A stretch of DNA of 64,000 nt from assembly GCF_022538055.1 (NCBI RefSeq), contig NZ_JAKZAM010000028.1:1-64000 (forward strand), given 5' to 3'. A program made the position numbers and the translations under genes. This DNA is from Cognataquiflexum nitidum (GTDB taxonomy: Bacteria > Bacteroidota > Bacteroidia > Cytophagales > Cyclobacteriaceae). Of this stretch, positions 33,397-42,942 are shown piece by piece. Every line of letters begins with the position of its first letter. Within the stretch, counting starts at the first letter, position 1. The notes beneath the pieces are model-generated. The model ran no database searches. It saw only the letters and a program-made list of their open reading frames with translations, and was not told the origin of the DNA.

Positions 33397-34452
33397 ATGG
33401 TAAATCTCGGAAATTGGACCTATGGTGTTCTTTCAAAAGTAGGCAGGTATAAAATACATCATGTCCTGTTTTGGATGTTGTATTATGTGTTTTGGCTATT
33501 TACATACAAGGGTATGTATAAGGACTTTGGGCTACTCATGAAGGTAACCTCGGTGTATCTGTTTTCGCATGCGACACTTTATTATACCTCTCAGTATTTC
33601 CTCAATCCCAAATTATTGAAGAAAGACCGGTATTTTCTTTTTCTCGTTTCATTTTTGGGTCTATGTGTATTGCTTTCGTTAGCGATGTATGCAGCAATAG
33701 CATTGATCATGGGTAAATCTCCCGATGCCCTTTTTGAAGCTTCTTTTTTCCAAATCATTTCTGTTTTTTTCTTCTCCAATTTCTTTGCCTCAGGAATCAT
33801 GTTGGCGATAAAGGGGTATTTTGATACCCGAAAAATGCATCGAAAAAATGAACTGCTAGAGAAAGAAAGACTTGAAAGCGAGTTGCAGTTTCTGAAATCC
33901 CAAGTCAATCCCCATTTCCTTTTCAATGCAATCAACAGTGTGTATGTTTTGATCCGGATCAATCCCGAATTGGCATCGGATACTTTGATCAAACTTTCCA
34001 ATTTGCTTCGTTCCCAACTTTATGATTTTTCGGCCGAAAAGATTGAAATACAGCAGGAAATCGAGTATCTCAAAAATTATATTGAACTGGAAAAAATCCG
34101 CAAAGGACAGCGCCTCGAACTGACCTTTGAAGAAGGCGATAATCTTGAAGACTTTTCAATTGCCCCGTTGATTTTGATTCCGTTTCTTGAAAATTGCTTC
34201 AAACATCTCTCTACCCATACCGATCGACCCAATATAGTCAAGGTTAAAATTTGGTTGGAGGATGGTTTCCTTTTGGCTTATTTTTACAACACTACCGAAC
34301 CCAAAGAAAAAAATCAGGCAAGAAATACAGGGGGAATAGGACTTGTAAATATCAAAAGGAGGCTAGAACTGCTCTATCCAAAATCCCATTGGATTGAAAC
34401 CAAAGCGGAAAATGACAGTTACGAAGTCAAGTTGAAAATCAGAATTAAGTAA
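33397..34452 (+). CDS. LytS/YehU-type sensor histidine kinase
   Basis: A 351-residue membrane kinase of the His_kinase (PF06580) class. Four membrane helices (about 20-140) precede a coiled linker (KNELLEKERLESEL) and the kinase core. The phospho-acceptor is His173 in VNPHFLFNAINS, and a degenerate HATPase_c domain follows with APLILIPFLENCFKH and GGIGLVNIKRRLELLYP. The stop codon is 1 nt before the LytTR regulator gene, so the pair is an operon. No separate sensor domain is visible, so the membrane part probably senses the signal. Confidence 0.92.
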   Translation: MVNLGNWTYGVLSKVGRYKIHHVLFWMLYYVFWLFTYKGMYKDFGLLMKVTSVYLFSHATLYYTSQYFLNPKLLKKDRYFLFLVSFLGLCVLLSLAMYAAIALIMGKSPDALFEASFFQIISVFFFSNFFASGIMLAIKGYFDTRKMHRKNELLEKERLESELQFLKSQVNPHFLFNAINSVYVLIRINPELASDTLIKLSNLLRSQLYDFSAEKIEIQQEIEYLKNYIELEKIRKGQRLELTFEEGDNLEDFSIAPLILIPFLENCFKHLSTHTDRPNIVKVKIWLEDGFLLAYFYNTTEPKEKNQARNTGGIGLVNIKRRLELLYPKSHWIETKAENDSYEVKLKIRIK

Positions 34453-34453
34453 T

Positions 34454-35155
34454 ATGAAAATCCGGACAATCATTGTAGAGGACGAACCGTTGGCAAGGGA
34501 AGGACTGAAAAGCTATGTCAGGGAAATTGATTCTTTGGAGCTTTGTGCTACCTGTGAAAATGCCCTTGAAGCCAATGAGGTGCTCAAAATAGAAAAGCCG
34601 GATCTGATGTTTTTGGATATCCAAATGCCCAAAATCACAGGAATTGACTTTCTCAAATCTCTCCAAACGCCACCGATGGTGATCCTGACCACTGCTTATC
34701 CCAATTATGCCCTACAGGGATTTGAATTGGATGTGGTGGACTATTTGGTCAAACCTTATCCCTTTGACAGGTTTTTGAAAGCTGTAAACAAAGCCAAGGA
34801 TTTATTCCAGCTGAGACAAAATCCTAAAGAAAACCCGATTCAAAAAGAGGCGATTTTTGTCAAAGTCGATAATATCCTGAAAAGGGTCCTGCTTCAGGAT
34901 ATCATTTACATAGAAGGAATGGAAAATTATGTAGCGATCCACACCGGCGAAGGTCGGCTGATTACCCTTATGACTATGAAAAGCATGGAGGAAAACCTTC
35001 CTACTGACAGATTTCTGAGGATTCACAAGACCTACATTATTTCAAAACAGCACGTCAAGGGAATAGAAGGAAATGAAATAGACATGGGAAAAACAAAAGT
35101 TCCCATGTCCAGAAATAGAAGAAATGAAATCATCGATGAACTGATAGGGAGGTGA
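34454..35155 (+). CDS. LytTR-family response regulator
   Basis: A 233-residue regulator. The receiver domain (1-120) has Glu/Asp pocket residues at VEDEPLA and the phosphorylation site Asp55 in FLDIQMPK. The LytTR DNA-binding domain (about 133-230) includes FVKVDNILKRVLLQDIIYIE and the FLRIHKTYIISKQ segment. It follows the LytS-type kinase by 1 nt. It may recognise the TTTGGTCAA direct repeats upstream of its own operon and control the divergent hydrolase too; this is inference. Confidence 0.92.
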   Translation: MKIRTIIVEDEPLAREGLKSYVREIDSLELCATCENALEANEVLKIEKPDLMFLDIQMPKITGIDFLKSLQTPPMVILTTAYPNYALQGFELDVVDYLVKPYPFDRFLKAVNKAKDLFQLRQNPKENPIQKEAIFVKVDNILKRVLLQDIIYIEGMENYVAIHTGEGRLITLMTMKSMEENLPTDRFLRIHKTYIISKQHVKGIEGNEIDMGKTKVPMSRNRRNEIIDELIGR

Positions 35156-35179
35156 TTTCTTGTAATTTTTCGCTCAAAA

Positions 35180-36361
35180 TTACCGGAGAATCCCAGAATA
35201 GATCAGACCTGCTTCTACTCCCCGGATTTCCGCCAATCCTTTCAACCTTCCTATTGCGGTATAGCCTGGATTTACAATCGGTTTTTTGATATCATCAAGC
35301 ATCTGATGGCCATGATCTGGTCGCATCGGAATGGATATTTGACGTTTTTGCTGGACTTTCAGAATTTGATGGATCACTGCCTCCATGGGGACATCGCCGG
35401 TCAAGTGATCATCTTCATAGAAGTTGCCATCAACGTCCCTTCTCGTGCTTCTGAGGTGGATAAAATGGATGTGGTCACCAAACTCCTCCACCATTGCAGG
35501 AAGGTCATTGTCCGCTCTGACACCATAAGATCCTGTGCAAAAAGTAAATCCATTATTTGGGCTGTTATTATCCGAAATGAGCCTTTTCATATCCTTTGCG
35601 GTACTCATCACTCTTGGCAATCCAAACACATCAAAAGGAGGGTCATCGGGATGTATGGCCATTTTGACCCCATTTTTCTCAGCAATCGGCAGTATTGCAT
35701 CCAAAAATAACTTCAGATTATTTTCCAACTCTGCATGTCCGATTCCTTGGTAAGAATCCAAAGCGGTCTGAAACTGCTCCATGGTGTATCCTTCTTCAGA
35801 TCCGGGAAGACCTTTGAGGATATTGTCATTCACCCTTTTGAGAGTTTCCTCGGATGCATTTTCATAAAATTCTTTGGCTTTTTGGATTTCCTGTGGAGTA
35901 TATTCCTTGTCGGCACCTTTTCTTTTCAACATAAACAAATCGAAGGCCACGACTTCCTTTTTCTCAAACCGAAGTGCCTTTGCGCCATTGGGAAGTGTCC
36001 ATGCCAATTCTGTCCTGGTCCAATCCAAAATCGGCATAAAATTATAGCAGACGATATGGATGCCCTCTGAAGCAAGGTTTTCTAAGGTGGTTTTATAATT
36101 TTCAATGTTTCTTAGGAAATCCCCTGACCTGGTTTTGATGTTTTCATGTACAGGAACAGATTCCACGACAGACCATTTCAAGCCTGCTGACTCGATGGTT
36201 TTTTTTCGGGTCCTTATTTCCTCTTTGGTCCAAATTTCTCCGTTTGGGATATGGTGAAGGGCAGAAACTATCCCTGTGGCACCCGCCTGACGGATAGCTG
36301 CCAAGCTTACTGGATCTTTGGGTCCGTACCAACGCATGGTTTGCTCCATTTTATAAGCCAT
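35180..36361 (-). CDS. uxuA: Mannonate dehydratase
   Basis: A 393-residue enzyme that dehydrates D-mannonate to 2-keto-3-deoxygluconate, the third step of glucuronate catabolism. It begins MAYKMEQTMRWYGPKDPVSL, very close to the E. coli UxuA start. Metal and active-site motifs are present, for example MAIHPDDPP (about 228) and the closing MRPDHGHQ (about 350) with its conserved His and Asp. Fully cytosolic, standard length. It is the last gene of the uxaC-SDR-uxuA run, but 226 nt of repeat-rich sequence separate it from the SDR gene, so it may be transcribed less. Confidence 0.95.
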   Translation of the reverse strand: MAYKMEQTMRWYGPKDPVSLAAIRQAGATGIVSALHHIPNGEIWTKEEIRTRKKTIESAGLKWSVVESVPVHENIKTRSGDFLRNIENYKTTLENLASEGIHIVCYNFMPILDWTRTELAWTLPNGAKALRFEKKEVVAFDLFMLKRKGADKEYTPQEIQKAKEFYENASEETLKRVNDNILKGLPGSEEGYTMEQFQTALDSYQGIGHAELENNLKLFLDAILPIAEKNGVKMAIHPDDPPFDVFGLPRVMSTAKDMKRLISDNNSPNNGFTFCTGSYGVRADNDLPAMVEEFGDHIHFIHLRSTRRDVDGNFYEDDHLTGDVPMEAVIHQILKVQQKRQISIPMRPDHGHQMLDDIKKPIVNPGYTAIGRLKGLAEIRGVEAGLIYSGILR

Positions 36362-36427
36362 AGTATTTTGTTATAAGGGTTGTAATTGTTGTAGTGGTTG
36401 GAAATGTTGTAGTGGTTGTAATTGTTG

Positions 36428-36517
36428 TCTGCTTCGCGTTGTCAGGTTATCAAGTTGTCTGCTTCGCGTTGTCAAGTTCTCGAGTTCTCTGCTTCGCGTT
36501 GTCAGGTTATCAAGTTG
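36428..36517. repeat. Three tandem 30-nt repeats inside the uxu operon
   Basis: Units start at 36428, 36458 and 36488, each beginning TCTGCTTCGCGTTGTCA. Units 1 and 3 are identical and unit 2 differs at a few bases. Just downstream of them on the minus strand (36379-36427) are shorter repeats of the GTTGTAGTGG kind. Because 30 is a multiple of three, several frames stay open, but the encoded peptides are low-complexity and look spurious. Confidence 0.85.
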
Positions 36518-36587
36518 GAAGAGGCGCGATTTCTTTTCATTTGCTTTATTCGTACTTTCCTTCTTACTTGGTACTTCGTACTTCGTT

Positions 36588-37394
36588 TCAAACACCTGAA
36601 TAAGCACTGAAACCCCCGTCGACTGCGACTATGGTTCCTGTCACAAATTTTGAAGCATCAGAACAAAGCCACTGAAGTGTTCCCAATAAGTCCTCGGGTT
36701 TTCCGAATCGGGCCATTGGTGTGTGGTTGATGATCTGATTTCCTCTTTGGGTAAGGCTACCATCCACTTCTGTGAGCAATGACCTGTTTTGTTCTGTCAG
36801 AAAAAATCCGGGAGCAATGGCATTGACCCGGAACTCAGGTCCATATTTGGTATTGAGCTCTACGGCCATCCATTTGGTCAGGTTATCGATAGCAGCTTTG
36901 GCAGAAGCATAGCCCACTACACGGGTCATCGGTCTGCTTGCAGCCATGGAGGAGATGTTGATGATATTTCCTTTGCCATTTGGTAGCATCAAGGGAATGA
37001 AGTGCTTGATGGGGATAAAAGTCCCCTGATAATTCAAATCCATCACATTTTTTACAGCCTCTACGGACAATTCACCTATCGTCTGATCCGGCCTGACTAC
37101 AGCACCGGGCAAGTTTCCTCCGGCAAGGTTGATAAGGATATCAACGGTTCCATACCTCGTCTGAATCTGTCTTGCTGCAGCTTCGACTTGGGGTTCTTTG
37201 GTCACATCCGCTAAAAAACCATCTGCTTTCCCATTTCTAGACCTGATTTCGCTGACTAATTTTTCAACCTTAGATGCTGTCCTGCCAATAACCAAGACGT
37301 TGGCACCTTCCTTAGCTAGGTGAAAAGCCATCGTTTCGCCCAATACTCCCGTGGCACCTGTGATGATGATTTTTTTGTCAGTGATATCAAACAT
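36588..37394 (-). CDS. SDR reductase, probable fructuronate/mannonate oxidoreductase
   Basis: A 268-residue classical SDR. Cofactor motif TGATGVLG (about 13-20), NLAGG near 92, the catalytic Ser in NISSMAA, and YASAK as the YxxxK pair. Placed between uxaC and uxuA with 11 nt to uxaC, it should reduce fructuronate to mannonate with NAD(P)H, the step done by UxuB in E. coli. UxuB is an unrelated long-chain dehydrogenase; an SDR in this place is common in Bacteroidota. The assignment rests on context. Confidence 0.85.
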   Translation of the reverse strand: MFDITDKKIIITGATGVLGETMAFHLAKEGANVLVIGRTASKVEKLVSEIRSRNGKADGFLADVTKEPQVEAAARQIQTRYGTVDILINLAGGNLPGAVVRPDQTIGELSVEAVKNVMDLNYQGTFIPIKHFIPLMLPNGKGNIINISSMAASRPMTRVVGYASAKAAIDNLTKWMAVELNTKYGPEFRVNAIAPGFFLTEQNRSLLTEVDGSLTQRGNQIINHTPMARFGKPEDLLGTLQWLCSDASKFVTGTIVAVDGGFSAYSGV

Positions 37395-37405
37395 GCTTTT
37401 TTGGG

Positions 37406-38824
37406 TTAATTGCCAAAATCGAAGTATTCATTGGCATTGTTATAACAAATGTCGCTGATGATTTTTCCAATCCACTGCTCATCATTCGGTAATTCTCCAT
37501 TTGCGATATCTCTACCAAATAGGTTGCATAAAATCCTCCTGAAATATTCATGACGGGGAAAGGAAAGAAAACTTCTGCTATCTGTAAGCATCCCGACAAA
37601 ACAGGATATCAAGCCTATATTTGACAATGAATTGATCTGTTTTTCCATGCCGTCTTTTTGATCCAAAAACCACCAAGCCGACCCAAACTGAATTTTTCCT
37701 TTGACACTTCCATCGTTGAAATTGCCTGCCATGGTAGCGATTACTTCATTGTCCGATGGATTGAGGTTGTAGATGACGGTCTTTGCCAATTGGTCTGATT
37801 TATCCAATTCATTGAGAAATCCCGACAGGGCAGAAGCCTGACTGAAATCCCCGATGGAATCAAATCCGGTGTCAGGTCCCAATTTAGTAAGACTTCTGGT
37901 GTTGTTGTTTCTCAAAGCACCCAAATGGAACTGTTGTACCCAACCTTTGGCATGGTACATTTTTCCCAATTCTATCAATGTCCGGTATTTGAAGAAGGAG
38001 ATTTCTTCCTTGCTGAGAACCTGTGCTGAAATTACTTTTTTGAATATGGTATCCAAATCAAGCTTTGAATCTGGTTCAAAATATAGGCTCTCTAATCCGT
38101 GATCGGATAATCGGCCACCAACCTGATGAAAAAAATCTATCCTGTTTTGAAGTGCTGCCAAAAGATCTGCGAATGAGTTAATGGAAATGGAAGTCACTTC
38201 GGAAAGCTTTTCTATATAGCTGTGATAAGTCAATGGATTTTCAACCGCAAAGGCTTTATCAGGCCGGAAAGCCGGTTTCATTTTTAAACCTGTTTCTTGT
38301 TTGGCAAAATTCTGATGATGGATCAAATTGTCTGTAGGATCGTCTGTCGTGCAGACCACCTTCACATTCATTTTTGAAAGTAATTCTTGGGTACTGAATT
38401 CGGGAGATTGAAGTTGACTGTTAGTCAAGTCATATATTTCCCTTGCATTGTTTTGATTCAGTGTATGATGTATTCCAAAATACCGCATCAGTTCCAAATG
38501 GGTCCAATGGTATAGCGGGTTTCTCATGGTATAGGGAACGGCATAGGCCCATCTTTCAAATTTTTCCCAATCACTTGCCTTTCCTGTGATGTATTCTTCG
38601 GAAATACCCAAAGCACGCATTGCCCTCCATTTATAATGATCACCTGCCAGCCAAATGGAAGTAATGTTTTCGAAAATTTTATTCTCTGCTATTTGATCCG
38701 GAGCCAAATGATTGTGGTAATCAATGATGGGTTGACCGGCAGCATAGTCATGGTATAGAATCTTTGCATACTTATTTTCCAGCAAAAAATCTTCTGTTAT
38801 AAATGATGGGCTTACTTTTGACAT
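37406..38824 (-). CDS. uxaC: Glucuronate isomerase
   Basis: A 472-residue uronate isomerase converting D-glucuronate to D-fructuronate (and galacturonate to tagaturonate). The metal site PIIDYHNHL lies near the N-terminus, and CTTDDPTDN and the later MLTDSRSFLSFPRHEYFRRI are diagnostic. The start is ATG 38824 (MSKVSPSFITEDFLL), which matches the usual 470-residue length; ATG 38836 and TTG 38845 are alternatives. It is the first gene of the glucuronate operon, divergent from a LacI-type regulator, with a palindromic operator candidate 90 nt upstream. Confidence 0.94.
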   Translation of the reverse strand: MSKVSPSFITEDFLLENKYAKILYHDYAAGQPIIDYHNHLAPDQIAENKIFENITSIWLAGDHYKWRAMRALGISEEYITGKASDWEKFERWAYAVPYTMRNPLYHWTHLELMRYFGIHHTLNQNNAREIYDLTNSQLQSPEFSTQELLSKMNVKVVCTTDDPTDNLIHHQNFAKQETGLKMKPAFRPDKAFAVENPLTYHSYIEKLSEVTSISINSFADLLAALQNRIDFFHQVGGRLSDHGLESLYFEPDSKLDLDTIFKKVISAQVLSKEEISFFKYRTLIELGKMYHAKGWVQQFHLGALRNNNTRSLTKLGPDTGFDSIGDFSQASALSGFLNELDKSDQLAKTVIYNLNPSDNEVIATMAGNFNDGSVKGKIQFGSAWWFLDQKDGMEKQINSLSNIGLISCFVGMLTDSRSFLSFPRHEYFRRILCNLFGRDIANGELPNDEQWIGKIISDICYNNANEYFDFGN

Positions 38825-38913
38825 TGACACAGGCATGGGTTTCAAGGATTACAAAGATAATGTCAATTTAATCCATTAAAGAGAATTCCAATTAATCATT
38901 ATTCAAATATTGA

Positions 38914-38927
38914 TGCAAACGATTTCG
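38914..38927. promoter_or_regulatory. LacI-type operator candidate (TGCAAACGATTTCG)
   Basis: A 14-bp site with a central CG and near-palindromic arms, as in LacI/PurR/CcpA operators. It lies between uxaC and the divergent LacI-family gene. It matches the site at 42943-42956 at 12 of 14 positions. Confidence 0.55.
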
Positions 38928-39034
38928 GGTCAAAGGTTCAATTTTAACTGTTAAGATCAAGGAATTGTGGTTAGTTTGCTTAATCGAAAAAAGGATGGTT
39001 ATTTTAAAAATGAATTACTCTTTGCAAAGAAAAA

Positions 39035-40048
39035 ATGGCAGAAGTTAACATCAAATACCTCGCTGCAAAATTGAAACTCTCCCCTTCAACGGTCTCCAGA
39101 GCGCTCAATGACAGCTATGAAATCAGCCAACCGACCAAAGAGAGGGTCGTAGCAATGGCAAAAGAGCTCAATTACCAACCCAATCCATTTGCGAGAAGTC
39201 TTCGGGAACAAAAAAGTAAAACCATTGCAGTCATCATCCCCGAAAGGATCAATAATTTTTTTAGTCAGGTAATAGATGGGATTGAAGAAATCACCCAAGA
39301 ATATGGCTACCATCTTTTGGTCTACAGTACCCATGAAAATGTCGAGACCGAAAGAAAAATAGTCTCTTACCTATTGAATGGACGTGTCGATGCGATCGTG
39401 ATGTCTGTTTCCAGTCAAACAAAAAAAACAGATCATCTCGAAACTGTCTTTGAAAAAGCTGTTCCTCTGATATTTTTTGACCGAATCTGCCAGGAAATCC
39501 CGACCACAAAATTTATCAGCAATGATTATGAGAATGGTTTCAAGGCCACTATACACCTGATTGAAAAGGGTTGCAAAAGAATATTCTTTTTAATGTTGTC
39601 AAAAGAAATATCAATAGGGAAAGAACGCTTGCGTGGTTATCAGGATGCACTCAAAAAACATGGTTTGCCTTACGAAGAAAATTGGATTGTCCAGTGCAGT
39701 CAATCCGAGGAGGCCAATATCAAACTGATTGCCAAGATTCTATACGGCTTGGACAGACCGGACGGAATTTTGGCTTCTGTAGAAAAGTTAGCCATTGCGA
39801 CTTACCATGCAGCTCGCGAAACAAAACTTGAAATGCCAAAGGATTTTAAAATGGTAAGTTTTTCCAATATGAAAATCGCAGGTTTATTAAAACCGTCTTT
39901 AACAACCATTTCCCAGCCGGCCTTTGAGATTGGATCCGAAATGGCAAAGCTACTCATGAAAAAACTTACCAAACCCAATCAACCTGCCTTTGAAAACAAG
40001 GTTATCCAAATGCCTTCACAAATAGATTTTAGGGAATCATCAAACTGA
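39035..40048 (+). CDS. LacI-family regulator of the uronate locus
   Basis: A 337-residue LacI/GalR-type repressor. The N-terminal HTH is NIKYLAAKLKLSPSTVSRAL divided over residues 4-23, followed by the hinge (NPFARSLREQKS) and a sugar-binding-protein-like effector domain (IAVIIPERINNFF; MVSFSNMKIAGLLKPSL). It is divergent from uxaC and convergent with the Gfo/DUF1080 pair. The effector is likely a uronate or an intermediate of its breakdown. Two matching operator candidates (38914, 42943) suggest that it controls both flanking operons. Confidence 0.9.
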   Translation: MAEVNIKYLAAKLKLSPSTVSRALNDSYEISQPTKERVVAMAKELNYQPNPFARSLREQKSKTIAVIIPERINNFFSQVIDGIEEITQEYGYHLLVYSTHENVETERKIVSYLLNGRVDAIVMSVSSQTKKTDHLETVFEKAVPLIFFDRICQEIPTTKFISNDYENGFKATIHLIEKGCKRIFFLMLSKEISIGKERLRGYQDALKKHGLPYEENWIVQCSQSEEANIKLIAKILYGLDRPDGILASVEKLAIATYHAARETKLEMPKDFKMVSFSNMKIAGLLKPSLTTISQPAFEIGSEMAKLLMKKLTKPNQPAFENKVIQMPSQIDFRESSN

Positions 40049-40057
40049 GAAATCCAT

Positions 40058-40096
40058 AAAAAAAACCCTATCGAAAATTTCCGATAGGGCTGTTTA
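40058..40096. terminator. Bidirectional terminator, LacI / Gfo-Idh genes
   Basis: CCCTATCG/CGATAGGG stem with an 8-nt loop, a run of A on the left and T-containing sequence on the right, between two convergent genes. Confidence 0.8.
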
Positions 40097-40115
40097 ATAG
40101 GTTGAACAAGAGAAA

Positions 40116-41468
40116 TTACTTTAGCTTCGGTTCCCATCCTTTTTCATATGGCCTCGACCAAAGCTCCATTCCTTTTTTATTTTTGATGTGACCGTTTGTA
40201 GGATCACATTCGAAGTTTTCCCCGATTCGGTGGGAGATATTTGCCAAATGACAAAGCAAAGTACTGACAGCACCTTCATCGATGGTAGAGTTTTGCTTCT
40301 CTTTACCTCTGATGGCTTCAAAGAAATTTGTCACATGGACTGTAGTCATATCTCCGCCGCCGCCCAAGTTGGTGCTTCCCTCTACATTTCCGGTTTTCAC
40401 TTCTTTGATGAGCTTGCCATTGCGGTCAAAGAGCCTATAAAATTCTCTATTTACAAATACAGAACCCTCAGAACCATAGATGATAGTTCCCCTGTCAGAA
40501 CCATAAGTGGCGTAGTTGTTTCTGCTTTTCCCATCCCAAAGGATGGTCTTGTCACCCTCAAATTTGAAAGTAGCAAGCATGGTATCGTACATGGTCCAAC
40601 CGTCGTTGACAAAATGGTATTTGCCTGAATCTACGGTCACATGGTTAGGGAATTCCACCTGAAGTGCCCAACGTGCCACGTCCAACTCATGGGTGGCATT
40701 GTTTCCTGTTTCGGCTGTCCCATAATCCCAACCATACCAATGCCAGTTATAATCCCAGGTATTGTGGGTATAATTTCTCCTTGGTGCCGGTCCTTGGAAT
40801 AGCTCCCAATCCAATCCTTCAGGTGGATTGGCTGCTGTCTGCAAGGGAACTTCGCCCCGGCCATTGATATAAAAAGCAACGGCTCTAAAAGCTTTACCAA
40901 TAATGCCATTATGGATCTGATTGATGATTTCAATGGTATGGTCAGAGGACCGCTGTTGGTTACCCATTTGGATTACCTTGTTGTACTTGTTTTTATAAGC
41001 AATCAATAATTCACCTTCCCAAGGATTGTGGCTACAAGGTTTTTCTACATAGACATGTTTTCCGGCTTCCACAGCCATCCAAGTCCCGGGCGCATGCCAA
41101 TGGTCAGGGGTAGCATTGATCAGGACATCTATTTCCTTGTCTTCAATGACTTTTAAAATGCTGTTTTCAAGCTTGGGTGAATAATCTATATGCTTGGAAA
41201 AACTCGCGGCGGCATTATCCCTTTGGGATTTCATCACATCACATAATGTAACGAGTCTGACATTGCTTTTCGGCATTGCAATCGGCTCGTAAAATGCGCC
41301 TAATCTTCTTCCCAATCCTGCTATTGCGACATTGAGTCGGTCATTTGCACCGATAATGTTTCCGTAGCTTTTGGCTGAAAATCCCAAAGCTCCCAAATAA
41401 GAAACTCCCGCTGTGGCCAAAGCTGCTTTTTTGATGAATTCCCTTCGGTTGTTATTATTGTTGTCCAT
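40116..41468 (-). CDS. Tat-exported Gfo/Idh/MocA oxidoreductase
   Basis: A 450-residue NAD(P)-dependent sugar oxidoreductase. A twin-arginine signal occupies about 1-34 (NRREFIKKAALATAG), so it works in the periplasm with its cofactor bound. The Rossmann motif is VAIAGLGRRLG (about 47), followed by the family motif EKPCSHNPWEGE, in which Lys is a catalytic candidate. Recent work on Bacteroidota links such enzymes to oxidation of glycosides at C3, after which a DUF1080 protein cleaves the 3-keto sugar. The DUF1080 gene lies 14 nt upstream in the same operon, which supports that role. Confidence 0.9.
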   Translation of the reverse strand: MDNNNNNRREFIKKAALATAGVSYLGALGFSAKSYGNIIGANDRLNVAIAGLGRRLGAFYEPIAMPKSNVRLVTLCDVMKSQRDNAAASFSKHIDYSPKLENSILKVIEDKEIDVLINATPDHWHAPGTWMAVEAGKHVYVEKPCSHNPWEGELLIAYKNKYNKVIQMGNQQRSSDHTIEIINQIHNGIIGKAFRAVAFYINGRGEVPLQTAANPPEGLDWELFQGPAPRRNYTHNTWDYNWHWYGWDYGTAETGNNATHELDVARWALQVEFPNHVTVDSGKYHFVNDGWTMYDTMLATFKFEGDKTILWDGKSRNNYATYGSDRGTIIYGSEGSVFVNREFYRLFDRNGKLIKEVKTGNVEGSTNLGGGGDMTTVHVTNFFEAIRGKEKQNSTIDEGAVSTLLCHLANISHRIGENFECDPTNGHIKNKKGMELWSRPYEKGWEPKLK

Positions 41469-41482
41469 GGTTATTGGGTTAT

Positions 41483-42868
41483 TTACTTCAGTTCTTTGAT
41501 TTTTATGCTTTTGAAATGTACTTCATTTCCGTGATCCTGTAGCAGGATATGGCCTTCGGATGCTTCGCCAAAATTTTCCCATATTTTATACTTACTGATG
41601 GCTACCAGTTTTTTGTATTCCTCCGAACCCCTCACATATTCTACCACTTTGACCCCATTGAGGTAATGTTCTACTTTGTTGTCAGGATACACCACAACAC
41701 GGCCTTTGTTCCATTCTCCGGGACCTTTCACAAAACGGGGCTGCTTGTCTGCCTTGATCAGATCGTAAAGTGACGCCAAAGTCCTGTTTCCTTCGATTCC
41801 CATTTTGGCATCGGGATGGTTTTCGTCATCCAATATCTGGTATTCCAATCCGATCGCCGAACCTGAGGTCTGTTCATTTAGTGTGACAAAATACTTCAAA
41901 CCGCTATTTGCCCCTTCGGTAAATTTGAAATCAAAAGCCAAGTCAAATGCACTGTATTTATCCACTGTGACAATGTCTCCGAAATTGCTGGATTCGCCGC
42001 CATCTGCACTTTGAATAGTCAAAATCCCATCCTTTATATGCCATCCTTTTTCAGGAAATGTCTCTTTGTTGGCACTTTTCCAACCTTCAGCATTCTGTCC
42101 ATTGAAAAGCAGTTTCCATCCTTTCGATTCTTCAAATGATGTCAATTCATTCAATCCTGTATTGACCACAAAAACATCCCCTGTAAATGGGGTAGGGGTC
42201 AGGTTCTCGGTTTGTACCCTTACATTTCTAAAATAAGTTTTATTTCCTTCATCTTCAGGCTTGTTGATACTGTGAACCTGCAGTCCTATAAAACCTTTGG
42301 CGTCCATGTCATCTACAACATAGGCGACTTCTTGGCCATTGACCCATGTTTTTATTTCCTTCCCTATCGCCTCGATCCGGTAGGAATTCCATTCCCCCAT
42401 CTTAAAAGCTGACTTTGCCGCCGGATTCAAATCTAAAGGATACAACCAACCCCTTCTTGCCTCATCGTACAATCCTCCTGACCAAGCCCTTTCTGTAGGA
42501 TCTGCCTCGATCTGATAGCCAAAGACCAAACCTTGCCCATCCCTACCGGCAGGATCATATTGTCCCCTTGCCATGATTCCGGAATTGCTTGAAAGGTCTT
42601 CGATTTTGAGGTCCAATTCCAGTATAAAATCACCAAATTCCTGCTCTGTGACCAAAAAAGTGTTGGGCGTATTCGCTTTTGCATATCCTACAACTTCTCC
42701 ATTTTCAATTTTGAATTCAGCCTCTCCACCCAAGATTTTCCATCCCTTAAGATCTTCACCGTTAAATACTTCGGTCCATACATCCGCAGTATTTTTTTCC
42801 TTGGGTTGACAAGAAAAAATTGCCATAAAACAAACTAGGGAGAGTAATTGAATTGAAGTTCTATTCAT
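41483..42868 (-). CDS. Lipoprotein with two DUF1080 (3-keto-glycoside hydrolase) domains
   Basis: A 461-residue protein. The start is ATG 42868, giving a lipoprotein signal with lipobox-like FMAIFSC (about 15-21); the longer frame only adds cytosolic residues. Two concanavalin-like DUF1080/3-keto-disaccharide hydrolase domains follow (about 30-230 and 255-460), recognised by FNGEDLKGWKILGG and LFNGQNAEGWKSA starts and by LQDHGNEVHFKSIKI at the end. It probably splits 3-keto-glycosides made by the neighbouring Tat-exported oxidoreductase, at the outer or inner membrane surface. An operator candidate lies 75 nt upstream. Confidence 0.88.
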   Translation of the reverse strand: MNRTSIQLLSLVCFMAIFSCQPKEKNTADVWTEVFNGEDLKGWKILGGEAEFKIENGEVVGYAKANTPNTFLVTEQEFGDFILELDLKIEDLSSNSGIMARGQYDPAGRDGQGLVFGYQIEADPTERAWSGGLYDEARRGWLYPLDLNPAAKSAFKMGEWNSYRIEAIGKEIKTWVNGQEVAYVVDDMDAKGFIGLQVHSINKPEDEGNKTYFRNVRVQTENLTPTPFTGDVFVVNTGLNELTSFEESKGWKLLFNGQNAEGWKSANKETFPEKGWHIKDGILTIQSADGGESSNFGDIVTVDKYSAFDLAFDFKFTEGANSGLKYFVTLNEQTSGSAIGLEYQILDDENHPDAKMGIEGNRTLASLYDLIKADKQPRFVKGPGEWNKGRVVVYPDNKVEHYLNGVKVVEYVRGSEEYKKLVAISKYKIWENFGEASEGHILLQDHGNEVHFKSIKIKELK

Positions 42869-42942
42869 AAAATTGGGTTTTATTTCAGATACCAAAGTCC
42901 TTAAAAACAAGGTCATTTTCAAGGTTAACAAGTTCTAAATTA

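Noticed and set aside
36371..36607. A 78-codon minus-strand frame with repeated LDNLTTRSRQ units, and plus-strand frames in the same place.
   Set aside because: The 30-nt repeat keeps several frames open at once, the peptide is low-complexity, and it sits inside an operon gap.
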